Counted from the first letter of the stretch, positions 1-11,062 are shown. The stretch: DNA of 64,000 nt from Hetaerina americana (GCA_022747635.1 JAKTNV010000005.1:35192336-35256335), one strand, 5' to 3'. Notes: generated by a model from the sequence alone, not told the origin. Made by a program: numbers and translations.

Positions 1-1075
1 AGTATTTTTGACCTATCGTACGTAGCTTTCTGGAAATGAAAATTGTATATCTCTTACAAAGGACAGGTATGTATAAGGATGTCAGATTACGTGTACGTTA
101 AGCACATAACTGTTACGAAGTTATTTGTCTGTTATCAGAAGAATGTGAATTTTATTTTATCATGTGGAGCAGATATGAATGATCAAGCAGAATTATGTGT
201 GAATAAATATATCCATGCATATGAATTGGGTAGTAGGAATTTGATTGAGTCAGATCAATGTTCTAAACGGAATAACCACAGGAGAGCAAATAAAAGAATT
301 AAATAAGAAAATTTGTACGACCTTGTGTCGGCCTCCCACCCTGAAGAGTGGAAATGTTCGTGGTATAACTCTTCCTTTATTATGAATATTAATTTAAACA
401 ATAACATATAATTAGGTACTATTTTAAATACTGTGAGGGGTTGGTAAAATTTACCTTTACAATCTGTTGTAGGACAAAAAAACATTTACGTTGGCAATTC
501 CTTGGAACATGTCCTTAAATTAGTGGTCAAAATAAAAAAATAATATATAAAATGCCAAAATTTGATACCTATAAAACTACGGCATCATTTTAGTATACGA
601 GTATGTCTTATGTCTCCGACACAAAAACAAAAAAAAACTTGTTTAGAAGGAAACGCGATACACATGGGAATTCACACTCGACCCTCAACATTTTGAGACA
701 CACGAAGTGAGCACGTTAGCATTCCTAGGGTGATTTCTAAGTAGAATGAGAAAGATGAAGAGGCACGGGGGTGCAGGGCAGTGAAGAAGAGAAGACGGGG
801 TTGAGGGAAAAGATTTGTTACCCACTTCATCTCAAATTTTTCTCCCCCATCGGCATCGTTATTTTCTTTAAGCAATCACGAAAAAAATAATTCAATATTT
901 CTCCATGGTATTTTGTAGACCAGCCTATTTAATTTGTTACCTTTTCCCGGTCAGGTGTACTGAAACAAAACGTTTAACACGAACAATTCTTTTTCTTAAG
1001 AATTAATTAAAGTATTTTAACAGAGATTATCAAAGTCTGAGGGAGAATACACATTCAAAATCTGGCATACGATAT
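1..1075. other. AT-rich DNA, no gene seen
   Basis: I see no recognisable coding sequence, RNA gene or transposon here. Short open frames up to about 87 codons occur on both strands but have no family signature and look like chance in AT-rich DNA. Confidence 0.6.
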
Positions 1076-1078
1076 ATA

Positions 1079-1081
<3 letters not shown>

Positions 1082-1149
<68 letters not shown>

Positions 1150-1158
1150 GTGTGTGTG
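1082..1158. repeat. (TA)n microsatellite ending in (TG)n
   Basis: About 68 bp of alternating TA with one small interruption (a TACATA step), passing into a short TG run at its right end. It is one of seven long (TA)n tracts in the window. Confidence 0.95.
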
Positions 1159-1159
1159 T

Positions 1160-2185
1160 CTTGAAGAAATAGTAATAAAATAGCCCGCTACGACTATATC
1201 CTACATCTTTCACAGCTAAAGTGATGACTAAAAAATCAATACCTGCAGGTTAACAATATGATGTGAGAGTTTTTGCAGGTGAATTTATTTATTCATTTAA
1301 GATTTTACCCACTGAAAATTCCATGCATTGAAGACGCCATTTGAAATCAAAGGGATTCTATTAACATTTTCCCCTATTCTCTTAAAATTGTTTCACTCAA
1401 AAAACAAACTGATTTTTGACACTGTGAATGATAATAATGAGGTACCATACGTCTTATCTTTAATTGGAAACGCTTCGAAAATTCCTCATAGCACGAATTG
1501 GCGTTTCTCAAGAGTACTTTTAATTTTATATCAGTCTTTATTCACTGAGAGTGACACAAATTACGGTCGGTTTAGTGCTCTCGTGACGTGAGTGTTTCCA
1601 AAATATAACTGTATTAGATCAGAGTTGATATTATAATCTTTTCGGTTCACACACAATGACTATGAATTAATTTTTACATATGATTATCTTTTATTTAGAA
1701 GAATTTATTCTATTTTCACAAGCTGAAAGGCTTTACGATATCAATCAGAAAAATCGATCGACCATTATCTTTAAGATGAAAACTTATCAACACCATTGCG
1801 ATGAGAATGATAACAAAAATTGAATGTCATTGAAGTTTTTCATTTACGCTTTGAATGATATACATTAAAAATATACGGCTGTCGCTTTGATAATTTCATC
1901 GAAGGAAAAATATGTTTTCGTCATGTTTACCAGGTGTATTCCATGAACGTTCGAAAAATTTCTCATGATTACTTAAAGCCACGATACGAGTTAGGCTTAA
2001 GTTAAATCCATCCTAAAGGTCGCCTAGTTTATGAATTGTCGTAGCTTTCCCGTACCTTTCTCTTAAAATAAAGACAATACATAAATTAAAAATTGATAAA
2101 CAATAATGAGCGCTGAAAGAGCAGTAATATGCCTTAATATCTTGTAATTTTAATTAAAATTTTAATGATCGTCCTCATACTTTCT
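1160..2185. other. AT-rich DNA, no gene seen
   Basis: No protein family signature or structured repeat was found. The 87-codon open frame around 1328-1591 has ordinary low-complexity AT-driven composition and is not recognisable. Confidence 0.6.

Positions 2186-2188
<3 letters not shown>

Positions 2189-2243
<55 letters not shown>
2189..2243. repeat. (TA)n microsatellite
   Basis: An uninterrupted alternating AT tract of about 55 bp. It creates a spurious Ile-Tyr repeat in an open reading frame that crosses it. Confidence 0.95.
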
Positions 2244-2244
<1 letters not shown>

Positions 2245-2249
<5 letters not shown>

Positions 2250-3410
2250 ATTTTATGTTTAAGTATTTACACAATATATTCCGAGAGACCTGCACCTATT
2301 TTAATCAAAACGATATAAATTATGTTAATTCATACATAAGCATAGTAGTCACAGAAAAAATATATATATTCCGAGTAGTTCAATATTACCCAGTAAGATA
2401 TGAAAGTTTTGGGGATGATCAATGCTGCCCCATTGCATCCCAAACAAAATGCATTCCGTGTTTACTTTCCACATTAAGATACACATAACAGAGTATTCCT
2501 TACCCCATGAAGAGGTTATGAATGAAATATGAATGATTACGATGGAGAAACCCCATGGAGAGATTATTTTATTCAATATCGACTCAATGCAAAACATTTG
2601 TTTTGGAAATGAAAACCGTAGACTATCCTTTCGATATGTCATCATGACCGTACTGCTATTGCAAGTTTTCGGACTTCAATTATTTTAATTAGGTAATTAT
2701 TGTGTAAATATACTGAGCTCTCTGTAGATGGTTACTCGTATTTTCTTCGTTTCACTAATTCCCAGGCTTGGGCCTTCATGATTTTTTAGCAAGTTCTTTT
2801 TCATAAGTCAATATACATAACGTATTGGCCGTGTTCCGAATAACAGTGAAATAAATAACAATTATATCTTTCAGGGTTTAGGAGCCAGGTACTACCGCTA
2901 CATCAAAAAGCTTTAGGAACCTGAATACCAAGTTTTTATAAATTTGATTATATTATTTTTGATTGAGGCATTATGCAATCCAGGATTTCATCTTTAGAGC
3001 ACTAAATTTTGTGTGAGCATTTTGTGTGAGCCCTTTGTGGTTCACGGCCTTCGATGAAATCTTTTTTTTTAAACATTGAACCCTACGTTTAATAATTATG
3101 CTTCTAATTATAAATAATGAGCAATGATCATCTACAGCGTTTACATGTCGATGAATTGAGATGACCATGCATTCAAGAACCGTTAGTTTGCCAATTTCTC
3201 ACGCAAGTTTATGCTCACTGGCTCAACTGCCTCAACAATCGAAGGATTTCATTTTACGATTTTCAACTTCCATCGATTTAAACTCTCCTACCGTTTGCCG
3301 GTATTGGTGTTACCACTCCGGAGACATGACCGAATTCACGAGTCTTTTGAAACAGTGGAGATCAATTGAGGGGAAAAAGTATGCACCGCGTGACTCAGAA
3401 ATGATGATGA
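2245..3410. other. AT-rich DNA, no gene seen
   Basis: Short frames on both strands, none recognisable. No structured repeat was noticed. Confidence 0.55.
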
Positions 3411-3419
3411 GTTTCACCT

Positions 3420-4090
3420 TAAAAAGAACGGTCACCTGTCCTAACCCCCCTTTTGTTTCCCCGCGAGCCGAACCCGGGAAGAAGAGTCGAGTAGTGTGTG
3501 CGTGCGATCGCCAGAGAGCCGCTTTCTTTGCGCACGGCGTGAGGCAGGTTCCTTCCATCCGTGCCGCGGAGACTGGTCACGTTTGGGAATCGTTCTGGAG
3601 CGTCACGGGAGGGAATTGTGGGCTTGGAGCGAAGCGAGAGAGATGGGGGAGGGAGTGGGGATTCGGAGTGGGGAAGGGAGGAGGAGGACCCGAAAGCAAC
3701 CACCACACCCACCCTCCCACTCGTTCGCACGCACTAAAACACGCGCGTGCCTTTATCTGGACGGGGAATCTCCTTCGCCAGCAAACCCCCTTGCCACCCT
3801 CTTCACCCCCTAACACCCTCTCCTCCGATTTCTTCCCGCTCTCACCTCCCTCTTCAGCTTTCCCGGCGAGACGTGAGTTGAGCGTAGCAGACGGAAACGG
3901 CGAGAGAGATCCGGGGGAGGAATGCGGCGGCGGGATAATTTTTTTCGAGCGCCTGGATTACGTGGACGAAATTGAAATGACCGAACCCGTCCCCCGCCCC
4001 GGGATGGTCTAAAATAGCGGGAGAGGGAAGGGAGAGAGGGCAATATTTTGACAGCAAATGGGGCCCCGGGTGGGACTTGACGTTACCTCG
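3420..4090. other. GC/CpG-rich patch (CpG-island-like)
   Basis: Base composition switches sharply from AT-rich to GC-rich with many CpG steps. The G runs lie on the + strand at about 3600-3690 and the C runs at about 3700-3860, so purine skew flips inside the patch. It holds an 284-codon-scale open frame on the + strand (3161-4012) and overlapping frames on the minus strand. These are best explained by scarcity of stop codons in GC-rich DNA, because no domain is recognisable and Ser, Pro, Gly and Arg are overabundant. The patch sits just upstream of a TATA/Inr candidate, so a promoter-associated island is plausible. That role is inferred. Confidence 0.6.
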
Positions 4091-4136
4091 GGGCAATTGT
4101 TTCGTCCGAACTGCTTCCTGGGTCGGATAGCAGACT

Positions 4137-4231
4137 CTATATACAGGCAGGCAGGCATTTTTTAGTCGTTTAGAGAGAGCCTTCGGAAAACAACGGAACT
4201 TAAAACACAGGACTTTTTGCGCCTAGTAAGT
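4137..4231 (+). promoter_or_regulatory. candidate core promoter, short first exon and 5' splice site
   Basis: A TATA-like element (CTATATACA, 4137-4145) lies about 26 bp upstream of an initiator-like TTTAGTCG, whose A is at 4164. About 60 bp further down is a perfect GTAAGT donor at 4226-4231. The spacing is slightly short for a canonical TATA-Inr pair (usually near 30). Together with the CpG-rich patch immediately upstream, this resembles a gene start with a short non-coding first exon. No downstream coding exon on the + strand was recognised in the window, so the call rests only on motif arrangement. Confidence 0.25.
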
Positions 4232-4239
4232 ACCGTCTA

Positions 4240-4713
4240 AACAGTTACCGGGGAGTAATTGCCAGCGTACCATGATGTAATTCGGTGGAGTAACCTTTGC
4301 CACTGGTTTAATCCATATGTTTGTGGCGTTTGCTGGCGTCTCTAAAAGCAAAAAGACTTATTTGTTCGCTGAAATTCAGGAGCAGTAGCTTATTAAGCAC
4401 ACGAAATCAGGCAATCGTCAAATTTTCCTACCTTCGGCATGGCTTCTCATGGCTCTATTATCGGGCTGAAGTTTAGAAAAGTCTGGCAATTTTTCAAGAC
4501 ACAAGGCAAATTTAATTAAGGTGGTGCGTCCAGTCACACATTTTCTTTCCAACAAAAGATGGCAAATGAATAAATGCGACTACATCTAAATCTTGCCAAA
4601 TATCATAATTTCAAAATTAATCATCAGAAAAATGTATAAAATTCGACCATGATATTCTTTTCACTGATGCTGATACTAATATAACTTACTATGAGCGTTT
4701 TGGCTCGCCTAGT
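4240..4713. other. no gene seen between promoter candidate and mariner 1
   Basis: AT-leaning sequence without recognisable features. If the promoter candidate is real, this would be the beginning of intron 1. Confidence 0.5.
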
Positions 4714-5274
4714 CAGGTTCGTCCGGAAAATAAGTGTACTGATTTTTTTTGTCTTTTTTGACAAAAGGGGAGTCGTCCACTACGAATTTGTACCTGAACG
4801 ACAAACTGTAAATGCTGCATTTTACGTCCAAGTGCTCGACAGGCTACGAAAACGAGTCGCCCGCGTCTGGCCAGCGATCAAAAACATCTGGCGGCTGCAT
4901 CACGACAATGCGCCGTCTCACACCGCGCTTGTCGTGTCGGACTTCTTGGCCAAGCACGGCGTGGCAACGCTGCCACACCCGCCCTACAGCCCGGACTTGG
5001 CACCACCGGACTTCTTTCTGTTCCCGAAGATAAAGAGGAGTTTGAAAGGAACGCGATACGGGACTTTGGACGCCGTCAAAGAGGCCGTGACGACGTGTCT
5101 TCGAGAGGTTCCCGATGATGCCTTCGCGGGAGCGTTCCAGGAATGGGAACGCCGCTGGAACAAGTGTATCGACTCACAAGGGTTCTATTTTGAGGAATAT
5201 TAGCTTAAGATATGTAAAAGTGTAATAAATTTTTTTTCCTGAGCTCAGTAGACTTATTTTCCGGACGAACCCTG
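4714..5274 (+). mobile_element. mariner element 1, internally deleted (about 561 bp)
   Basis: The ends are near-perfect inverted terminal repeats. The left end (4714-4742) begins CAGGTTCGTCCGGAAAATAA. The right end (5245-5274) carries the complement, with CAGGG in place of CAGG, and is followed by TA. On the left, TA lies two bases before the repeat (TAGT), so that end has decayed or been altered slightly. A full mariner is about 1.3 kb. Here the left terminal repeat runs almost directly into the middle of the transposase frame, so about 700 bp (the N-terminal DNA-binding domain and first catalytic Asp) are gone. It is non-autonomous but could have been mobile in trans while its ends were intact. 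Confidence 0.93.
4745..5203 (+). pseudogene. mariner transposase, C-terminal part
   Basis: This encodes the C-terminal half of a D,D34D mariner transposase, the enzyme that cuts and joins transposon ends at TA sites. Homology starts near the FFDKRGVVHYEF segment. The second catalytic Asp is in HHDNAPSH and the third in YSPDLAPPDFF, with exactly 34 residues between them as expected for mariner. The frame then runs to a normal-looking C-terminus (GFYFEEY) and stop at 5201-5203. The paired helix-turn-helix region and the first Asp are missing. The open frame extends upstream to an ATG at 4691, outside the element and through the terminal repeat, but that start is accidental. The surviving part has no stop or frameshift, so decay is limited. 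It is catalytically dead without the first Asp. Confidence 0.93.
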
Positions 5275-5276
5275 TA

Positions 5277-5860
5277 AAAGACATGCAGCTACTTTTTTGC
5301 GCACCTAAAAATGGCTAAGTGAGCCAAAACGCACGTAAAAGAGTGTATTTAAAATATTAATTGAGTAAGTGCTCATTTAATATATTCTCCTTTACAGAGT
5401 TATTCCACTGCATCATGCCTAGAGGCATGAACTGCAAAATGCACTTGGCTTTCAGGACGCTTACGCCTACGTTGTGTGGACTATTAACAGGTAGCTTTCA
5501 ATCACAGAACTGTTAGTTTAATGAGCTGCTGCTGGACACATGATAGAGCCTCTGGTGCGCAGAATCGTCGGTAAAACGAGAGGTGAATATTCGGGTTTTG
5601 AAGTCGCCGGGAGTTAAAACGAAGCGGAGGAGGAGGGAATTGGATCCAATAAAGCGAGAAGTTGTGATTGTTTCGAGACAAGAAGGGGTCTGCGGAATTT
5701 ATTTTTGCAAGGCGGTAATGAATTTGAATTTGCCAAAGTTGAGTATTTAGTAAATCAATGGTTATAAATAAATGCAGATATAATTCAGGGAACAGAAAAT
5801 TAAAATACCATAAATTTTTCTCCAAACTTGTTCTTCGCGTAAGGGAGTAACAAAAATGGG
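5277..5860. other. no gene seen between mariner 1 and SINE remnant
   Basis: Mixed-composition DNA with short open frames only. The 107-codon minus-strand frame at 5502-5825 shows no recognisable family. Confidence 0.5.
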
Positions 5861-5865
5861 GTTGA

Positions 5866-6072
5866 AAAAAAAGTTAGTCACAATCGGGTGAAGCGCTGGG
5901 CTAATAACCTGAGGGATCCGGTTCTATTCCGTTTGACGCCTCTTGGCACCCTCAGGTACACCCAAGCTGTGTGATTTGTCGTCTAGCAGATCTCTCTGGG
6001 GAAAATAGAGGCAGCGAAAGGAAAGGAGTGTTTTAGCTTCACACTCCATTGGGCTTAGAACTACGTGAGTTC
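5866..6072 (+). repeat. tRNA-derived SINE remnant
   Basis: The start resembles a decayed tRNA. It has a GGTGAAGCGCTGGGCTAATA block, in the usual D-arm to anticodon-arm arrangement, followed by a B-box-like GGTTCTATTCC at about 5919-5929. A tRNA-unrelated body of roughly 130 bp follows, up to the left end of mariner 2. RNA polymerase III would use the A and B boxes in an active copy. The B box departs from consensus (GGTTCRANNCC), so this copy is old. Its limits are approximate and no target duplication was identified. Confidence 0.45.
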
Positions 6073-6074
6073 TA

Positions 6075-6945
6075 CAGGGTAGGGCAGTAGGGCAGGGTGG
6101 CAGGATAAGGTGGAGGGGCCTCTTAGTAATAGACCGACACCAACCTCAGTCGCCTGCGGACTGTCGTTGAGTGAGGACACCGTTTTTAGTGAAGCAAGTT
6201 TTTTGTCCGCGTCGAAAAACAAAATGAATCTGAATTTCGAGCAACGTTATTCCGTGAAGTTTTGTGCGAAACTCGGGAAGACGGCAACTGAGACCCTCGA
6301 TATGATCAAGCAGGCTTATGGGGACACTGCCTTAAGCCGTTCCACAGTATTTGAGTGGCACACCTTGTTTAAAGAGGGTAGGGAGCTCGTTGAAGACGAC
6401 CATCGCTCCGGACGGCCGTCGACGGCAAGAACCGACACGAATGTGGACAGAGTGAGGACACTGCTGAACACAGACCGACGCTTAACCAGTGAAGAAATTG
6501 CAGACCAGTTGGGTCTATCTGCATCCAACGTCCAACGCATTATTTCACAGGATTTGGCCATGCGCAAGGTGTGCGACAAGATGGTGCCGAAAATTCTGAG
6601 TGTCGACCGACAGCTCCTGGCCAAATACGGCGTTGCCACGTTGCCGCACCCGCCCTATTCTCCCGATCTGGCACCACCGGACTTCTTCTTCTTCCCCCTG
6701 ATGAAAAGATAGCTCAAGGGACGACGTTTTGACTCGATAAAGGCCGTTCAAGAGGCTTCGACGAGGGTCATCAACGGCATCCCCAAAGAAGATTTCCAGC
6801 GGGCGTACGGGGAATGGGAGCAACGTTATACTGAGTGTGTAGCAGCTCAAGGAGCATACTTTGAAGATTATTAAGTCGATGTAAGTATATCGTCAATAAA
6901 ATTCTTGTAAAAAAATCAGTTCTACCACTTTTGGGTGCGACCCTG
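6075..6945 (+). mobile_element. mariner element 2, internally deleted (about 871 bp)
   Basis: The right end carries a typical mariner terminus (GGGTGCGACCCTG followed by TA at 6946-6947). The left end is TA plus CAGGGT at 6073-6080, matching only the outermost six bases of the right terminal repeat. The next 40 bp are G-rich and do not match, so the left repeat is heavily altered. Inside lie a 5' leader, the transposase start at 6224, and a central deletion that joins the DNA-binding domain directly to the region holding the third catalytic Asp. It is non-autonomous. Confidence 0.85.
6224..6874 (+). pseudogene. mariner transposase with central deletion and in-frame stop
   Basis: The start at 6224 (MNLNFEQRYSVKFC) is where mariner transposases normally begin. 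An upstream GTG-initiated extension in frame is leader sequence. Residues 1 to about 130 form the two helix-turn-helix motifs with the linker (HRSGRPSTART) and end near KMVPKILS. The frame then jumps to LLAKYGVATLPHPPYSPDLAPPDFF, so the first two catalytic Asp residues are lost and only the third remains. The deletion kept the reading frame. A TAG at 6710-6712 interrupts the frame after PLMKR, but the same frame continues with recognisable C-terminal transposase sequence to a TAA at 6872-6874 (AYFEDY end). The stop is therefore a later point mutation. It cannot make an active enzyme, though a truncated DNA-binding polypeptide is conceivable. Confidence 0.93.
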
Positions 6946-6947
6946 TA

Positions 6948-7337
6948 TGCTATTCACATGGATGGGCACATTGCTTCGGATATTGTCACGATTAACAATG
7001 ATGAGTTCCTGCCTATCATTTGCCTTGAAATGTTTAACTTACCTACTTCTCAAGCTCTCTCTATTGCGTTTTGGGTCTGCTTTTTCTTCCCTGTACGTCG
7101 AAGGCTTAACTTCAATGAAATTCGGCCCCAAGAAATCTCCGTAAAGACCAAATGGCCTTCTCACGGCCCAAATGGCGCATATGGACACGATTATTAACGA
7201 TGGTGTTCCACGAAGCGTACTCTGAAAAGTAGGTAGTGACTGGTAGTTTAATCTCTCGTAATCTTAATTTAACAAAATCACCGTTTTTGACGTAAAACTG
7301 CGGTTTAAATATCAGGCACTTTAAATTCTGAGTCATC
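6948..7337. other. spacer between mariner 2 and mariner 3
   Basis: About 390 bp with no recognised gene or repeat. A + strand frame starting in the right end of mariner 2 (6931-7197) is fortuitous. Confidence 0.55.
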
Positions 7338-7339
7338 TA

Positions 7340-8092
7340 CGAGGGTCATCCGGAAAGTAGTACCCGTTCGTGCCGCATGAAGTGCTGACGACGCGAGTAG
7401 CCGCTGGACGAGGTCAGATAGCTTCAGTGGCTTGTCTGCCTTCTCTGAGCCAAGTTGCGTGACGCTAGCATTGCCTGTGTTGTTTCTGTGATTGTTTACA
7501 ATGTTTAAAAAAATTGAGAACGCCGCCAGTTGTGAAGTGAGGGCAGTGATTAAATTCCTCAATGCAAGAAACGTTCGCCCATGTGATATTCATCGCCAAT
7601 TAAAGGAGGTGTATGGAGACAATGTAATGGACGAGTCGTCTGTTCGGCGGTGGTGTCGCAACTTCAACATGGGGAGGGGGAACACACACGACGATGAGCG
7701 TTCGGAGAGACCGTCTGTCATTACAGACCAACTGGTGAGCTCAGTTGACGAATTCGTGAGGAACGATCGGCGCGTCACAATTGATGACATCTGTGAGCAT
7801 TTTCCCAATGTTTCTCGAACAATTGTTCATGAAATTGTTAAACACCATCTGCATTATGCAAAAATTTGTGCAAGATGGGTCCCTCGCGTATCTCAATGAG
7901 CTGGCGGCGAAGGACTATGCAGCAGGACTACAGAAACTTGTCACACGTTATGACAAATGCCTTAATTTGCTTGGAGATTATGTTGAGAAGTAGTTTAAAG
8001 TATCCTCTTTCAAATAAAATTTTTTATGTTTGTTAATATTTACTTTTGTGTCTTTATTTCACGAACGGGTACTACTTTCCGGATGACCCTCG
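7340..8092 (+). mobile_element. mariner element 3 (753 bp), non-autonomous, copy A
   Basis: The terminal inverted repeats are perfect over at least 33 bp (7340-7372 and 8060-8092, beginning CGAGGGTCATCCGGAAAGTA). TA flanks both sides (7338-7339 and 8093-8094), as expected for mariner insertion at a duplicated TA. The interior keeps the transposase N-terminus and the last 30 or so residues, but the catalytic core is deleted. A second copy of identical length lies on the opposite strand at 37341-38093. Both termini, the leader and both translated frames agree between the copies wherever I compared them. The family differs from mariners 1 and 2 in its terminal repeats and transposase sequence. 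Confidence 0.96.
7501..7993 (+). pseudogene. mariner transposase remnant, catalytic core deleted (copy A)
   Basis: The ATG at 7501 begins MFKKIENAASCEVRAVIKF. About 130 residues follow with the two helix-turn-helix motifs of the mariner DNA-binding region, a linker (DDERSERPSV) and the conserved KICARWVPR segment. The frame ends at 7899, soon after WVPR. The C-terminal part (AAKDYAAGLQKLVTRYDKCL, ending GDYVEK at 7991-7993) lies in another frame, so the deletion that removed the catalytic core also shifted the frame. No HHDNA or SPDLAP motif remains. The truncated product could at most bind terminal repeats, and a repressor role is conceivable but unproven. Confidence 0.93.
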
Positions 8093-8094
8093 TA

Positions 8095-11060
8095 TTTTGT
8101 TGCTACTTGCAAAAGTCGAAACAAGAACAATGAGTTCATTTGGGCGCATTGAATTTAAAACGGAACAATAAAAAAATCCAATTCCTGAAATAAGTCATGG
8201 TCATAAGAGTTCATCGAGGTGGAAAGTTAATTCAGTAGAATCACGAAACAAAAAAGGTATTACAGCGAAAAACCCATAGATTAGGGATTTTTTTTATAAT
8301 GGTCAAGGTTATTAAATTCATAACGGATGGTTCACAGACACATTTGGCTCAGGGAGATGATAAAAGCAGGATACACGAGTCTGCTAGTTAATTATATAGA
8401 CAAACTGTCCACAGGAAATACGGCGTGAAAAGCGATTCAAAACGCTTATCCCGAGTCAAAAAAGTGAGAGAACCTATCATTCTATCATCTCTTTTATGTG
8501 AATGACTCCTTTTGGGATACCAAAGCGATTTAACAGGTGCGTCATGTGAATTAAAGTACATTTTTTTCTTCAGATAATTCCACGGTTTTAGTTAAAAATC
8601 TTAATAATCGAGAGTAAAGACGAAAGTTATCGTTATGTGCATATTTAACTACCACGGAAGCTTTTAGGTACGATTACACGAAATAAATGTGCCGCGTTAA
8701 ACTGTGACTTTTAGGAATCTTCGCCAGGATGATTATAATTACTTAAAACGCCAATTCTCTAAGTGAAATGGCAATCAACCGCAATTACGTAAGAGCAATA
8801 AAATAACCAAAAATTATTCAAATCATAATTCATTTCTTTATTCCCATATGGCTACCGTCATCCGCCAACTAGAAATGAAAAAACCGGCTTTAATGCAGTT
8901 AGATTTTGAAATTTATATAATAAGTTCAAAAATTTCTGATACGCTTAGACCGTAGCATTTGACTTCCAAATGCCGGAAATTGATGACTCTCATCGGAGAG
9001 CAGTTAATATTTTAACGTATATAAGGCGTGTAGTAAATAAATATGATGAGATTAATTAAAAAGATTGGCTGAAATCAGGAACATATTTATCTATTTAAAT
9101 AACAGATATTGATGTGATATTAGCATAACTACCGGCCTAATATATTTTTCTTAAGAGGCATCAGGAAAATTGAAAAAATTGTTAGAACCAAGAGTCAGCT
9201 TTATTTTTTATTTCATTACCGACTACCTTCAAGGCTTTCCCATTCCCACATTCTTTTGAATTCGTTTCCTAAATTTATTTACTCGTAATTTTGACTTTTT
9301 CATTCTTGTTCCTTTGAAATTTCGATTTAACCTATTTATTTCGACAGCAGCTTATTCATTTTCCTGAAAACAAATCCTTTTGTAACTGACACCGAAATGA
9401 GAATAGATAATGATATCTAATTTGTAGGTAGTGTAAATTTTGCCATAATGAGAGAAGGAAATGAAATTAAAACGTAGGACGCATAATTATATTTGGCAGA
9501 ACTACTTGTAAATATTTATAACGCGTAAATATTTACATAAAATATTTTTTTAAATATTTACACGCACGGTCCTGGTAATCATATCTGTATATTTAAAAAT
9601 GATTTTTTTCAGATCCTCACATGTAATTATAATTTGAAATATCAAATTTGCAAATGAGAGGCATAAATTTACCATCAATCAAATTACGAATAAATGATCA
9701 AATGATAAATTCAAAAGAAATAATACATTATGAGAGATTGTTCTTACAAAATCATCGCTAACGCAAAAAAATGCTCAACGTGATAAGTTTTTTCGATATT
9801 CATTGCACGTTATTCCTCCTCACATAATGCGCGTCATATTTACTGGGAAACTCCCTCGGGGAAATAAAATTCAATTGCTGGCTAGGGATTTCTTTTTAAT
9901 AATCTTCTAGTTTAGGAATAAATTAGTGCGCACTCAATGAAAAACTTTAAATCGAATACTACGTAGTTTTTTTTAAGGCTTTCAAAGAAACACTTCCACG
10001 ACTGGAAAGCGTGTTCCTTTTGAACAGTAGAAAAGGAAGGGAAGAAATTAAGAGACCACACCGGTTGATCATAAATATTTTTTTAGGAGCTTTATTCGCT
10101 CTGTTTCCCCAAACAGGAAATAAGATTGGAGTAAGAGATGTGGCAAGCAATTTACGCTATAGCCTTTGCGGTGGACTGATCGTCCTACTGCCACTGCATA
10201 ATCCATTTGCTCTGTCAGGGGTGTGTTTTTGCGAAGGAGACTGCCCATGCGCACGATATCTCCTCGCCGGCTGGGTATCAATTGCCTCCATGTTTTCGAT
10301 CCCTTTGATCCTGTATTTCCACTCGACTCTTTGATCGCCTGGAAGCGTATCGTAATTTTTTTATGCCCAGAGTCCTGTCACGATAGCCTACGACATCTCC
10401 AAACAGATGGCCAGACTGGTTTAAGCCGTGATCAATAACAGAATAAAACTTGCACGCAGTGGAAGTGGAGACTGAATGAGTTCATGCCGATTATGATGCA
10501 ATATATTATCGGCACTTCAAAATTAGAAATGATATTCGAAGAGAATATTTTCCCCTGATTTCCAATCCTTCAACCGGAAAATTAAATTCTGAATGGAAAT
10601 TTCAATTATCGTAAATAATCATGATCATATGCAAGTAATTTCTCAACCTTCATCGATGATAGAGCGAAAATATTAATTGTACTCGTATACTTGATGACCA
10701 AGATATTAGTGAGTAATAAATCAATATAATCAATAATATATAAAAGTACACCGTCTCAATAAAAATACATCCTCTCATCAGACATTCGAATCTTGCGAAG
10801 GCTTCAAGTCAGCCAAGATACGTGTACATATATAATGATATTCATCATCAGCACCATGGTTCGTTCATTATAAGACTGGTTTGCCGCATCGATCCTCAAT
10901 CTTAATCTTTTCCTTCATCTGCTTTATTGATATGTGCTTGCAATTAATCTATTGGAATGAATTTTGTTTTCAAATTATTCTTTTACACTTCATTTCCAAT
11001 ATTTCCTTTACAATCTTAAATAAGCTTTTAAAAATCTGAATGTTTAAACATTTATATATT
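8095..11060. other. AT-rich DNA, no gene seen
   Basis: About 3 kb of AT-rich sequence. Open frames are short (107 codons at most, 10011-10334) and unrecognised, with several overlapping on both strands at 9959-10440. No structured repeat or microsatellite of note. Confidence 0.55.
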
Positions 11061-11062
11061 TA

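Noticed and set aside
3161..4012. 283-codon + strand open frame
   Set aside because: It spans the transition into a GC-rich patch, has no recognisable domain, and several other frames are open over the same bases. Composition explains it.
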